Assembly (NCBI GenBank): GCA_039545355.1
Contig: BCJJ01000022.1
Span: 434,001-498,000 of the forward strand
Direction of reading: 5' to 3'
DNA from: Trichosporon coremiiforme
Lineage: Eukaryota > Basidiomycota > Tremellomycetes > Trichosporonales > Trichosporonaceae
Length of the DNA stretch: 64,000 nucleotides
The notes beneath the pieces are model-generated. The model was not told where the DNA came from, searched no databases, and was given only the letters and a program-made list of their open reading frames with translations. The translations under genes were made by a program, and so were the position numbers. Shown piece after piece: positions 1 to 11,119 of the stretch (its first letter is position 1; each line of letters starts with the position of its first letter).

Positions 1-518
1 TGTCGACTCTTGCTCTGCGTCCAGCGCTATTAGCGTCTCCACTGTGACCGCTTCACGCTTCTCCCTCGTTGCCGCATCTTCATTTTTTATAAACTCGGCG
101 AGGTATGCCGAGACGACAGCGTACGCGTGACGAAGGTAGTACCCCGTCGAGTTATGGAAGTTGTCCAACTCGTACTTGATGAATCGGACCGTCGGCGCCG
201 TTACATTGCTCGCAGCCGCGCTCGTCGGACCATGTCTTCGGCGCGCGGCGAAGGTGTCCTTCCCCGACTCGGCACCGGAGAGCTGCGCGATATGTGCGAG
301 GATGTCGTTGATCTCCTCTTCGTCGTACTCGTCCGTCTTAACATTGTTCGCGAGGAAGCCGTGCTTCGCGTACGACTCGAGACCGGAGGATGCGACGAAA
401 CCACCCGTCGGCAGGTTACTGTCGAGCAGCACGTAAAGAAGGTGCTGCGCCGAGGGAGAGAGCTCCACTGGTTGTCAGCTCGACAGAAAGCTTAGACAGC
501 TGTACGGATGTACTCACT
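1..518 (-). CDS. ureF: Urease accessory protein UreF, 5' part (runs off the window)
   Basis: UreF is part of the UreD/F/G chaperone complex that loads nickel into apo-urease in the cytosol. The minus strand is open from 467 down to 1 and carries the UreF N-terminal signature, a LLDSNLPTGGFVASSGLES block followed by YAKHGFL. The last two bases of the initiator (TG) are at 467-466. An intron at 468-517 (gtgagt donor, gctgac branch site, cag acceptor) separates them from an A at 518, so splicing creates ATG-GAG-CTC. The frame upstream of 518 also stays open for about 59 codons, but UreF proteins normally start close to the LLxDSNLPTG motif, so I prefer the split ATG. The 3' end of the gene lies outside the window. 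Identification is strong; the exact start is less certain. Confidence 0.85.
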
Positions 519-837
519 ATCGGGGAAGATGCCCAGAGACCCAAAAAACCGAAGCGTTGGTGCAGGTATACCCAAAGAGAACGATGCGATGTGGAGAAGT
601 GGAGTTGGCGAGGTGCTTGTTGAGTTGTGTTCGTGTGACGCAACCGACTCTCCGCTGAACGCAAGATAGCCCTGCGCCCCTCTCGAGCTTCCCACGTATA
701 GCCGGTGGAGCCCTTATCTTTCCCCGGTGGGTATTCTCAGGTACGGGGCTGGATTCTGTCCCTGGCCGGAGTTGCGCTCCGACCAGGAGTGGGCGTGTTG
801 GGTGACCCAGGATCCGTGTAAACAAGAGCAAAAGTTA
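519..837. promoter_or_regulatory. Upstream region of ureF
   Basis: This stretch holds the 5' leader and promoter of ureF (minus strand). No conserved ORF, repeat or RNA is visible. It ends at the 3' end of the tRNA-Glu gene, whose minus-strand flank contains a short T run (TTTT) suitable for Pol III termination. Confidence 0.4.
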
Positions 838-938
838 TTCTCCGCCAGGGAGTCGAACCCTGCTCTATCGCGAACACCAGATGGCAATCTCTCTTACGTA
901 ATGAGAGGCGATTATACTAACCGATATACTAGCGAAGA
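838..938 (-). tRNA. tRNA-Glu (anticodon CTC) with a 29-nt intron
   Basis: Read on the minus strand, a complete cloverleaf can be drawn. The acceptor stem is TCTTCGC/GCGGAGA with discriminator A, the D stem GTAT/GTAT, the anticodon stem ATCGC/GCGAT, and the T arm CAGGG-TTCGACT-CCCTG. The anticodon loop reads CTCTCA then C, giving anticodon CTC for GAG codons. A 29-nt intron sits at the canonical site after position 37. It contains a GAGAG segment complementary to the anticodon loop, as expected for tRNA endonuclease substrates. The mature length is 72 nt. It lies between the divergent ureF and TAF10 genes. Confidence 0.9.
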
Positions 939-1105
939 TGAACCAAGGTATCTCAGGCCAATGGTTGAAAACTTCGGGCGCGGGTAGTTTATCAAATCGT
1001 GCGGCCACGTGGCTGCGAAAACAAGCCCCGCGTGCTGCCCTCGAGAAGTCGGTCAGGAGCCCATTGAGCACACCGAAGAACAACGTTGTTGTCGCATCAT
1101 CCACC

Positions 1106-2107
1106 ATGTCCGCACCACCTAACGGATCGCAGGAGCCGCAGGTCAAGACCGAGCCGGTCGACACGATTCCGACGCCGTCGCCTGCGCCCGTTGCTGCCCC
1201 CGCGGCTGCTGCGCCTGTACCCGCCGCTGCACCTGCGCCTGCTGCAGTCCCTCAGCCTGCCGCGGCGACTCCCTCCGCGCCTGCTTCCGGTACCGCGACC
1301 CCGACTCCGGCTCCCGCCCCCGCCCCCGCCGCTGCTGCTGCTCCCGCTGCTGCACCCGCACCAGCTCCTGCTCCTGCGGCCGCTGCTCCGGCAAGTGCAT
1401 CCGGTACGGCGACGCCGGCTGCTGCCCCCAGCGCCGCCGCGGGACTCAGCACGCAGTCCAATGCGGCTGCTTCGGGTGGCGACGTCGAGATGAAGGAAGC
1501 CAAGGAAGAGAAAAAGGACAAGGACGAGAAGGACGAGAAGGAGGACGAGGACATGTCTGCGCTCTTTGCGCAGAGGCGCGAGGAGGAGATGGCGAGGCGC
1601 GACCGCTCCCTCGCTGAGTTCCTCGTCATGCTCGACGGGTACAAGCCCCTCATCCCCGAGGAGGTCACCGAGTATTACCTCCAGCGCGCCGGTTTCGACT
1701 GCCAGGACCCCAGGCTGTAAGTGTGTTCTGGCTGCAGGCCAGTCCCTCGCCCCTTGGTTGCCCCATTGCCCCGGTGTCGTCTGATCGGACGACGCTATGT
1801 GGATTGAGGCACGGGCAGAGACTGGTCAGAGGATGCAATTGCTAACAATGCAGGAAGCGCCTGCTCTCCCTCTCGGCGCAGAAGTTCGTCAGCGACCTCT
1901 CGCGCGATGCGTTCCACTTCGCCAAGCTGCGCGTGAACGGCACGACCGCGGGCCGTGGACGTCCCGCGACGGCTGTCGACCGAAACCGTGTCGTGCTCAC
2001 CATGGACGATCTCTCGCTTGCGCTCTCGGAGCACGGTGTCAACGTCAAGAAGCCTGATTACTGTGAGCTCACTGATGACCTTTTGGAGCTAACATCCAGA
2101 CCTGTAA
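1106..2107 (+). CDS. TAF10: TFIID/SAGA subunit TAF10
   Basis: TAF10 is a histone-fold protein shared by the general transcription factor TFIID and the SAGA coactivator. Exons are 1106-1716, 1854-2062 and 2100-2107, joined by introns of 137 and 37 nt, giving about 275 residues. The first ~130 residues are Ala/Pro low complexity, followed by an acidic/lysine stretch (KEEKKDKDEKDEKEDEDM). The conserved TAF10 domain follows: LAEFLVMLDGYKPLIPEEV, then YYLQRAGF, then LLSLSAQKFVSDL. The C-terminus NVKKPDYYL is completed by an 8-nt last exon and matches the family's usual end. The ATG at 1106 (caccATGtcc) was chosen for context; the frame is open upstream but overlaps the tRNA leader. Confidence 0.93.
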
Positions 2108-2488
2108 TCGAGCATCCATCGCTGTTCCCGCTGTGCGCGGCATCGCAGGGTACTGCGTAGTGCACACCCCACAGCTCCGAGCAGTGAGTTGCCAACTGGC
2201 CTTCGACGCAACTGACAACAGACTCCCTTCCCCCCCTGTCTCTACTTTCCCATCCATTAGACCCAGACCACCATGTATCATTGTATCACCTGAGCCCTCC
2301 GCGCCGCATGCCATGTCAAGACAAGAGAATTGGAATGCATGCAATTGATGAGAAAATGTACACTATGAATTTCGCCTCGCTAGGTGCAGGCTCTACTGAC
2401 TCTGTCCTTTTCTGTCCCCGTGCTCTACTACAGTCACGACCGCCCCGCCGTTTTCGAGTTCGACCGTTCGCCATCGCTCTTCACTCGA
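2108..2488. other. Convergent 3' region of TAF10 and RPC2
   Basis: This spacer lies between the stop codons of two converging genes. A C/T-rich stretch lies around 2223-2250. No ORF with recognisable similarity, no RNA gene and no repeat is visible; it should hold both 3' UTRs and polyadenylation signals. Confidence 0.4.
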
Positions 2489-5400
2489 TTAAACCGTGTC
2501 CTCCATGACGAGCTTGGGCAGGATGTTCATGCCGATAAGCTCCTGGATGAGGAGCTTGGCGGCATAGGGCATCGTAATCTTGACGACGGCCTTGGAGGAC
2601 TGGCACCCCTTGCACCAGCCCGAGTACGCGAGCATGCCGCACGTCTCGCACACCTGGGCGTCGAACGCGTCCGACGAGATCATCAAGCGCTCGAGCAGGA
2701 GCTGCGTCGCGCCGTATCCAATGAGACAATCACGTTCCATCTCACCCAGGCGGAGACCTCCGTCCTTCGAACGACCCTCGGTGGGCTGGCGGGTGAGGTT
2801 GGCGCGGGGACCGGTGGGACGCGCGTGCATCTTGTCCATGACCATGTGCTTCAGTTTCTGGTAGTAGATCGGGCCAAAGTAGACATACGTCTCGAGCGAC
2901 TCGCCCGTGATGCCCGACGTCAGCGTGTCCTTGCCGGCGTAGCTGAAGCCGGCGTCGATGAGGATCTGGCTCATGTCGACGACCTTGGAGCCGCCAAACG
3001 CCGTGCCGTACTGCAACTTGCCGGCCATGAGACCGGCCTTGCCAGAAAGTAGCTCGATCATCTTGCCGACCGTCATACGCGACGGGAAACCGTGCGGGTT
3101 CATGATGATGTCGGGGCAGATACCCTGGTCGTTGAACGGCATGTCCTGCTGCGGGACGATGAGGCCGCACACACCCTTCTGGCCGTGGCGGGATGAGAAC
3201 TTGTCTCCGAGCTCGGGACGGCGCGTCTGGCGCGTCAGGATCTTGATGAGCTGGTTCCCGTCCTCCGTGTCCGTCACCATGACCTTGTCGATGTTGGTCG
3301 GCTCGGGCAGCTTGTGCGCAACGGGCGTCGCCTTGAATCCCACCGTCGGGCCCGGGCCGCGCGTGTCCATCGGCGTCTCGCGCGCAGCCAGCACGTCGCC
3401 CTGCGCCACCACCGAGCCGGGCGCCACGAGGCCGTCCTGGTCCAGCCACGAGTGTGTCTCGGGCCGCTGGTCGGGCGGCAGCATTGCCAGCCGCTCCGAC
3501 GTGCCGTTCGGGAACGAGCGGATCGGGATCGTCTGCTTCTTCAGCACGTGGCAGCGGCCGAAGCCGCGGTCCGCACTCGCCCGGTTCACGATGAGCGCGT
3601 CCTCAATGTCGTAGCCCGAGTAGGACATGACGGCGACGGTCGCGTTCTGGCCCGCGGGCAGGCGGTCGTAACCCACCAGCTCGATCGTCTTGGTCTTCAC
3701 CATCGGCTGCTGCGGGTACGTCATGAGGTACAGCAGCGTGTCGATGCGGTTCAGCTGGTTGTACGCGATCGCGCCGATCGCCTGCTTGCCCATTGCACAC
3801 TGGTAGGTGTTACGCGGCGACTGGTTGTGGTGCGGGTAGGGGATCAGGCCGGCGACGGCGCCGAGAATCGTGAACGGCTCGATCTCGAGGTGCGTCGTGT
3901 CCTCGGTGATCTCGGACTCGTAGCAGGCAATGAACGAGTCGTTCTCCTCGTTCACATCCAGGTACTCGACCAGGCCCGAGCGCAGGAAGTGGTCAAACGT
4001 CACCTTGCCCGCCTTCAGGAGCTGCATGTGCTCCGACGTCACGCGCGGCCGTCCGTTCTCAACGATAATGAGCGGGCGACAGATACGTCCTCCGTCGGAC
4101 GCAATGTAGATGACGCGCTGGTGGTGGTTGATGTAGATCGACACAAACTCCGAGGTACGGCCCGAGCGACGCAGCTTGCGGAACGTGCGCACAAACTTGC
4201 GTGGCAGCGCCGTGACACCGATCAGGTTACCGTTCACTTGGACGAGGTGCACGCCGTCGCGGTACAGCTCGTTGCCGGTAGCAAGCGAGATGTCCTCGGC
4301 GCCGAGCATGAAGGCGAGCTTGATTAACGGGTCCTCGGGCACGTCGGTCGTGATATGCGTCATGAGCGCGAGGTTCTTGACGAGACCGCATGCCTCTCCT
4401 TCCGGCGTGTCAGACGGGCAGAGCATACCCCACTGCGACGGCTGCAGGGCACGGGGACCGGAGACCTTTCGCGTCTTCTCGAACTGCGACGTGATACGCG
4501 TCATCATGCCGAGCGCGGCGATGAAGGACAGGCGCGACAGGACGTGCGTGACACCTGCTCGCTCGACGTGGAAACGCTTCAGCGACCAGTTACCCGTCGA
4601 AATCGAGCGCACAAAGGCAGACGTGATGATATCACCGCCGCCGGTGCGGACAAGCGTGCTCGCGTCAAAGGGGCCGGCGCGCGTCTTCTTCTCGAGAATC
4701 TTGTCCATGCGCTTCTTCAGATCGCTGTTGAACGTCTTGAACGAGTCCTCGAACAGGAGCGACAGCAGCTGTCCGGCCAATTCGAGACGCTTGTTTCCGA
4801 CGTAGTCGCGATCGTCGACCATGTTCTCGTCCAGCATCGCGGCGAGCACACGACGCGACATTGTCGCGAGGTAGATTGCCTTTGGACGGAAGTTCATGTC
4901 GCGAACGGCAACGTGTCCGAGAACCATGGCAGCGAGAGCCTGCATGGCCATGTCGACCGGGGTGAGCTTGTGGCCGAGCGAGCGGTCCTCCTTCTCCTGG
5001 GTGGGCGAGACACGGGCACCGATCCACTCGAGAGCCTCGCGGCGGGTGTAGACGCGGAGGCGCGCCGCCTCCTCGAGCGACATACCGAACGCCTCCTGGT
5101 ACTTCTCATCGGGGCCGCACACGAGCTGAAGGATCTCCTTGTCCGAGGTGACGTTCATCGCCTTGAGCGCAATGACGATGGGGATCGGCTCCTTGAACGA
5201 AGAGTGACGGAGGTAGAGACGCGACGCCTTGGTAGTGACATACGTCTTGACGACACGGTCGTGAGTCGACGACGTGACTTCAGCCGTAGTCACATCCTTC
5301 TTGGGGTCGGTCATGACAATGATACGGTTCTTGCTGAGCTGCTCCTGGACGAGAATGACCTTTTCCGTTCCCTTCACAACAAAGTAGCCTCCGGGGTCGA

Positions 5401-6167
5401 GGGGGCATTCTCCCATGCGTGCGAGCTCCAGGTCGTTCTTTCCCGCCAGGTGACAGAGGTCGGATCGAAGCATGATAGGCAACGAACCGATGTGGATGCC
5501 CTGCTGCTTCCTGATCTTGTCCTCGTGCGTGTACTCGATGTCGACATAGATTCCGCCCGAATAGGTGTTATCCGTCAGACGGCACTCCATGGGCGTCAAG
5601 CGCGTGTTGGATGATCCAACCTCCTTGCGCAGAGGTCGGCCGATGCGAATGTCGGTGTAGCGGATGTAGTACCGCGGGTTGGCGTCCGACACAACAAGCG
5701 CGTTGGCATGGAGGATAGCCTTGATGTCGGTGTGCACGAAGTAGTTGAACGAGTCGAGGTGCTGCTTGACAAGACCCTTCACCTTCAAGAAGGCAGGCAG
5801 AAGCTCCCACTTGTCCTGGGCGTTAGTTGACGAAGCGGTCTGGGCAACTCACCTGAACACTCTTCACTCCCTTCGCGTACCAGTCAGCTCCCTTGGGCTC
5901 GTTGTGGTTCTTCTTCATGAGAGCAGCCCATTCCTCCTCTCCTTCCTGCAGATTAGATGCCGCCTGAGCAGCGGCAGCGCTCGCGGCGGACGGACGGACC
6001 GGCCCCTTGCCCTTGCGAGCAGCCGCGGCGGCAGCAGCGGTCGAAGCCGAAGTCGTTCGCGGAGCAGTAGCTGGTCGTCCGGCCTTGGCGGGCGGTCGAG
6101 CGGCAGAGGCGGGGGCGGCAGCAGCGGTGCGCTTCGGACGCGACGGCCCGGCGGGAGGGGGAGCCAT
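2489..6167 (-). CDS. RET1: RNA polymerase III second-largest subunit (RPC2/RET1)
   Basis: This is the beta-like catalytic subunit of RNA polymerase III, which makes tRNAs and 5S rRNA in the nucleus. Exon 1 (5853-6167) encodes an Ala/Pro-rich leader; exon 2 (2489-5815) carries the polymerase body; a 37-nt intron separates them, giving about 1213 residues. Visible hallmarks are [19 protein letters not shown] after the splice, [19 protein letters not shown], the catalytic-region blocks [14 protein letters not shown] and [10 protein letters not shown], the clamp segment [13 protein letters not shown], and the C-terminal zinc site [16 protein letters not shown]. The last segment ends [12 protein letters not shown]. 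Length and order agree with fungal RPC2 rather than RPB2 or RPA2. The opposite-strand ORFs over this gene are shadows. Confidence 0.96.
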
Positions 6168-6180
6168 CGTTCGTTGTCGA

Positions 6181-6654
6181 CTAGAGGATGGAGTCGAGCG
6201 ACGCGAATGTGTTTCGAAATTCTCGATTCGTCGTCATGCAAGTGCAAGACTTCGATTTCTGAATCTTTGCTGACTGAGCGGAACCAAAGCCTCGCCACTT
6301 GGTGGAGGTCAACAACACGTGGTTGTCAGGCTTACCAAGTGCGCGGAGGAACTCTCCCACGGATGCTTTCAGCATCGACCAGCATCCATCCTCAGCAGTG
6401 AGGCACGGGTGCACGAGCAAGAGAGAAGCGTTCATCAAACCGGTGCTCGTCTTGTTATCGCTAACCTCTTCCATATCTTCGGGTTGGAGCATAGTGGGTC
6501 CACCTCGCTGAGCCATAGATAACGTACTTATCAGTTCGCGGGACGCGCTCGAACCAGAGTACGTGATGAAATGAATGCCGTGCTTGTCGCGCCGTGAAAC
6601 TGTGGCGGTGGCCGCGAAGGCGGTGCCGATACACAGGTTGAGCACCGCATCCAC
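6181..6654 (-). CDS. Unidentified coding fragment, probably part of a small spliced gene
   Basis: One minus-strand frame stays open across this segment and, between about 6540 and 6650, uses the strongly C/G-ending codons typical of genes here (VLNLCIGTAFAATATV then HGIHFITYSG). A second coding-like block reads MLKASVGEFLRALGK around 6335-6400 and is followed by a gtaagc donor at about 6336. There is no ATG at the 5' end; the frame opens right after a cag that could be an acceptor, so an upstream exon is likely but I could not place it. I recognise no family. It ends 13 bp upstream of the RPC2 start on the same strand. It could be a small orphan gene or a decayed one. Confidence 0.3.
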   Translation of the reverse strand: MDAVLNLCIGTAFAATATVSRRDKHGIHFITYSGSSASRELISTLSMAQRGGPTMLQPEDMEEVSDNKTSTGLMNASLLLVHPCLTAEDGCWSMLKASVGEFLRALGKPDNHVLLTSTKWRGFGSAQSAKIQKSKSCTCMTTNREFRNTFASLDSIL

Positions 6655-6659
6655 TGATC

Positions 6660-8131
6660 AACGCTGCAAACTCTATTGGGCCTTTTGTTGGCTCACGCTC
6701 GCTCTAGTGTTTAGACCTGCATGCTGCAGATCGATAGCTCCCCAGCATCCTCAGCACTGGCCAACGCCCGGGCGTCTCATCATGAATAACGAGAGCGTAG
6801 CAGCTCTGAAACTTTGAGGAAGGCTTCTTTCCAATGAGGCGAGTGCCTTTCGTCGGCTCTTCGTCCGCCGTGGTCAACAAGTTCGTTGACGGGTAGCCCC
6901 GATACCGTGATTCCGTCACGAACGGATAAACTGGTCTCTGACAATTGGCAGAGCAGGGGGCTCACGAGCTAGTCGGAGGGGCTGTTCGGCGATTCAAGTG
7001 GTCACATTGGGAGGAGAGTTGCACGAGGTAGGACGGCCATGGAGCGATGGCCGCACACCGTCTGCCGAAAGAACGGCAGAGAAAGCGGACAGAACACGGA
7101 TCAGACGACATTCTCGGCGAAGCCCAGACCTGCTTCAAACTGTAATCACGCTGGCCGAGCGGGGTTTCCATTCAGTCATCGAGAAGACTGAAGGAGACGT
7201 GCGGAGGCACGGTTACTGACCAGTCGGCCAGTGTTAGTTGCACAGCTGGAAGCAGAGCTGGTTGCTTGTGCTGGGTGCCGGGAGCGTTGTTCGGAAGCTG
7301 CCAGCACCAGGGTCTCTTCTGTAAATTATGCACAGATGCAAGAGACAGGATGAGTGCATCGAAGCAGGTGCAGACGAGTCGCTGATTGCCTGAGAGAGGA
7401 GCGAGAATGGAGAGAGCATGAGGGGGGTGTGGTGTCCGGCAGGATGTGCAGGGTATTGCTGTGCCTGGAGTGAGGGACAGGGAAGGTTTCCCTGCGGTGC
7501 TCGTGGTGCGTTTATCGCGCGGCGCTGGTCGGGCGCGCTACCACATCCTCGCGCCCTGCCGTAGCACCGTAGCCAGCTAGCCCAGCCCCCCCCCCCCCCC
7601 CTGCTCCGCGTGCTCCGCCGCCCAGCAGCCGGGACGCGGTACGGCTTTGTGTCCGCCATGCTCAAGCTGCAGTAGCCTGATACGTGCTTCAGGAGCAGAA
7701 CGCCCCGTACATCGCTCTAGGGCTCATGGCGCTTAACTTGACCCCGAGTGTGTCATCCCCAAGCCACCCCTCCCACCACAGCTGAGCCCGCCCAGCCAAG
7801 CACACACCCCCGCCGCCATCCACCACATCACCTCCCCATCCTGCCATCTCACCCCCTCCTCAACATTACCCCGTCCATTGTCCCTCGTCTCTATTTTCGA
7901 TCCGTATATATCTCCATCACCGCCTCACATTACCCTTCCCCCACATCCATCTCCATCACTTCGGCTCTCACTCCCCCTTTGATCGCCTTCACCGCAGCAC
8001 ATCGCTCTGCACAGTCGCCCTAGTCGGCACCTCCCCTCCCACCACCGCGACACAGTCACCGACGACACCGTCGATCCCTGCCTTTCTGCGACCAGACCTT
8101 CTCACACGCAGCTTCCTCAGCAGAGAAAGTT
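6660..8131. promoter_or_regulatory. Intergenic region with pyrimidine-rich MPK1 promoter
   Basis: No gene can be supported here. From about 7745 to 8050 the plus strand is almost entirely C/T/A with many CCTCCC and TCACC runs, a pyrimidine-rich leader of the kind seen upstream of highly used basidiomycete start sites. It probably holds the transcription start and 5' UTR of the MAP kinase gene. A homopolymer of 16 C lies at 7586-7601. Confidence 0.45.
7586..7601. repeat. Homopolymer of 16 C
   Basis: An uninterrupted run of 16 C on the plus strand (16 G on the minus strand). Its exact length is uncertain, because such runs are error-prone. It sits about 530 bp upstream of the MAP kinase start codon. 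Confidence 0.7.
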
Positions 8132-9564
8132 ATGACCATGGACCAGACACCGAGACAGGTTTTCCAGACGCCCAACAACGTCTACGTCCTCCAGCAGCCC
8201 TGGCAGCTCGTCAAGGAGCTCGGACAGGGAGCTTACGGGTGAGTTACAGATTACGGGTCTCCATTGTTCCTGCTGCTGCGCAAAACAATGATCGATTCGG
8301 GGCTGACACACTGTCCAGATGCGTATCTTCCGCCCGTCACGCTCAGACCGGTGAGACCTGCGCCGTCAAGAAGGTCACGAACGTCTTTACGAAGAAGGTG
8401 GGTGCTGCGTATTCCAGCTCCAGCTGACAGCAGATCCTCACGAAGCGCTGTCTGCGTGAGCTCCGCCTGCTGCACCACTTCCGCGGACACAAGAACATTA
8501 CCTGCCTGTATGACATGGACATTGTCTTTGACCAGGCGGGCAAGTTCAACGAGGTGTACCTGTATGAGGAGCTGATGGAGGCCGACCTGCACGCGATCAT
8601 TCGCTCGGGCCAGCCTCTGTCGGACGCGCACTTCCAGTCGTTCCTGTATCAGACGCTGTGCGGTCTCAAGTACATCCACTCTGCGAACGTGCTGCACCGC
8701 GACCTGAAGCCCGGAAACCTCCTCGTTAACGCCGACTGTGAGCTCAAGATCTGTGACTTTGGCCTCGCGCGCGGCTTCCAGCCAGGGCAAGTGCAGACGG
8801 AGCAGGGCACGGCGGGCTTCATGACCGAGTACGTCGCGACGCGTTGGTACCGTGCGCCGGAGATCATGCTGTCGTTTGCAAACTACACGTCGTCGATCGA
8901 CATGTGGTCTGTCGGGTGCATTCTGGCGGAGCTCCTGGGCGGAAAGCCCATCTTTAAGGGAGAGGACTATGTCGACCAGCTGAACCGCATCCTGAACCTT
9001 CTTGGCACGCCGACGGAGGACACGCTGCGCCGAGTGGGCTCCCCGCGTGCGCAGGACTACATCCGCAGTCTGCCCATCAAGCCCCGTGTCAAGTTCAAGA
9101 CGCTGTACCCGAACGCCCAGCCGCAGGCGCTCGACCTGCTCGAGAAGCTCTTATGCTTCGACCCAGCCAAGCGTATCGGGTGCCAGGCGGCCCTCGAGCA
9201 CCCGTACCTGCAGGTCTGGCACGATCCGCTCGACGAGCCCTCGTGCGAGGTTCCGTTCGACTTCAGCTTCGAGAAGGAGAACAGCGAGGAGGGCATGCGC
9301 AACCTGATCGTGGGCGAGGTGGGCTCCTTCCGCGCCCTCGTCCGACAGCACGCCATGCCCCAGCTGCCCCCCGACAACAATGGAAACGGAAACGGAAATG
9401 GGCACCACGACCTGCCCCCCGCGCCGGCCGCGACGAAGGACACGGGCGCGGGCCAGGGCGTCGGCCCCGCCTTCTCCGAGGCGGAGCAGAAGGCCGCCGC
9501 CGCCCTCGTCGAGGAACACCCTTCGAGTGCGCTCGAGCGCGAACTCGCAGGCCTCTGCCACTGA
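8132..9564 (+). CDS. MPK1: Cell-wall-integrity MAP kinase (Mpk1/Slt2 family)
   Basis: This is the terminal MAP kinase of the Pkc1 cell-wall-integrity cascade. Exons 8132-8238, 8319-8397 and 8434-9564 (introns 80 and 36 nt) give about 438 residues. Visible in order: the glycine loop ELGQGAYG (~30-36), ATP lysine K53 in [22 protein letters not shown], catalytic HRDLKPGN (150-157), DFG, the TEY activation motif (T183-E184-Y185) with [10 protein letters not shown], and a common-docking-like C-lobe. The TEY and the sequence around it match Slt2 rather than Hog1 (TGY) or Fus3. The C-terminus is a Pro/Gly/Asn-rich tail. The second intron ends gctgacagcag, a tandem acceptor; the downstream AG keeps the family's spacing (FTKK-ILTKR). 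Confidence 0.96.
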
Positions 9565-9852
9565 TCCGTCTGATCCTCTTGATCCGTTGCAAAAGCAAGT
9601 TCATGGACTCTTCAAAATCTGTACATCCAACCAAATCGTAGTCTCAAGGCAAAGCCAACGCCATCCTGTCTCACCTAGTATACCTTATGAATGCATAGTC
9701 GTTACGCAAGCGAGCACGGACGAGCACGAGCACGAGCGAAGCGAGTGCGAACGCCTGACTTAGGAGATGTGCTGCCACACCTAACTGACCCTCGAGCGGC
9801 AAGAGGCTGAACGAACGGACTGCATTATTCTATCATCTATCTACTCCACTCG

Positions 9853-11119
9853 CTACCGCCTCTTCCTCGCATTGTAGTACGCAAGGAAGCTCGCCTTCTC
9901 AACCCATCCCATCCCGGGTACACGGCGCACCTTGCCCGTCTCAGCGAGCGCGACGGCACACGCGTCGCGCCACGCCGCATCCTCCTTCACGCCCTGGAGA
10001 CCGTTGAGCACCTCGCTGGGGAGGAAGGAGGGACTGCTCGGCGCCGCGGAGGGGTGGAGGGTGCGCACGGCCATCTCGCGCGGGAGGGGGAGGCCGGACA
10101 CGAGGCGGAGGAGGGGGGTGGGGCCGGAAACACTGACGGCCGCGCTCGGTGTAAGGGCGGTCGGGGCGGGGTGGCTGGGGTCAGCTCAACGAAACAAACT
10201 AAGCTGTGCGATCTGCACATGGAAGGAAGAGGGGGAGAGAGGGAAAACTCGGACTCACCGGATATACTTGCAAAACACCATGCCGTCCTTGCCGACCTCT
10301 TCGTTGATGACGCCCTCGCCGAAACGGAGGAGCGCGCGGCCATTGCTCGTCGTGCCCTCGGGGAAGAGCACGACGGGGCCCGATGCAGCGCGCCGCGCCT
10401 CGGCGAGCGTCTTGTAGATCTTCTGACCCTTCACGTCTGCCGCGACGGGAGGAAGCTCTCCCGACTTCAGAATGAGAGCCAGGGGCGAGACGGCGACGTA
10501 GCCGACGCAGCGGGAGTCGGAGGACGGAGGGAGGATGGACGCGGATCCAGTGCCGGAGCCGCGGCCAAAGGCGCTGTCCACCAGCGCCGGGGAGGAGAAG
10601 ACAGGCAGGAGGAAGGTCGGGTTATACCTGTCATTAGCTTCTCTACCTATCACATAGCTTGGAAGGGAAGACCCACCTGAAGGCATAGTAGAGCACATCA
10701 ACGGGCGAGGTCCAGTTGGCAATGATGAGGTCTCCGCGCTTCACGGCCGGAATGGCCTGCTTCACGCCCCGCATGCCCCGCTTCGCCGAGACGGTCTCGG
10801 TGCGGATCCAGAAGTAGCCCAGCACGCCGAGCGCGAGGCGCGCCAGCACTGCCGTCAGGAGGGAGGCTAACGGACGCCCGACAGCGCCGATGGGGGTCAG
10901 GATGAGCTGGACAAGGAGGAAGTACAGCAGTCCCAGCAGCGCTAGGAGAAGACCGCGCGCAACACCGAAGAGCCAGTTGAACGGCAGGAGGGGAGCGAGC
11001 ACGGGCGAACCGGTCGGAGCCTGGATGGGGAGGAAGGGCTGAAGGCCCGTCGAGGGGTCCTAGGGTCAGCTCGGGAAGACATGTTGAAAGCTTACCCTCC
11101 ACTTGGAGAACTTCTCCAT
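9853..11119 (-). CDS. LOA1: Lysophosphatidic acid acyltransferase, LOA1/Vps66 type
   Basis: LOA1-type enzymes acylate lysophosphatidate at the ER/lipid-droplet membrane. Exons on the minus strand: 11096-11119 (8 codons, MEKFSKWR), 10677-11059, 10259-10627 and 9853-10174; introns of 36, 49 and 84 nt; about 365 residues. The MEKFSKWRDPSTGLQPFLP start is the family's N-terminus. A hydrophobic segment follows (ARGLLLALLGLLYFLLVQL). The acyltransferase core then reads IIANWTSPVDVLYYAFR and VVLFPEGTTSNGRALLRF. In the first motif the usual HX4D histidine is tryptophan while the aspartate is kept; the FPEGT motif is intact. The gene is divergent from TRP1. Confidence 0.88.

Noticed and set aside
3314..5614. 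Long plus-strand frames (337 and 419 codons) over RPC2
   Set aside because: They are antisense shadows of the highly biased RPC2 codons and contain no family motif.
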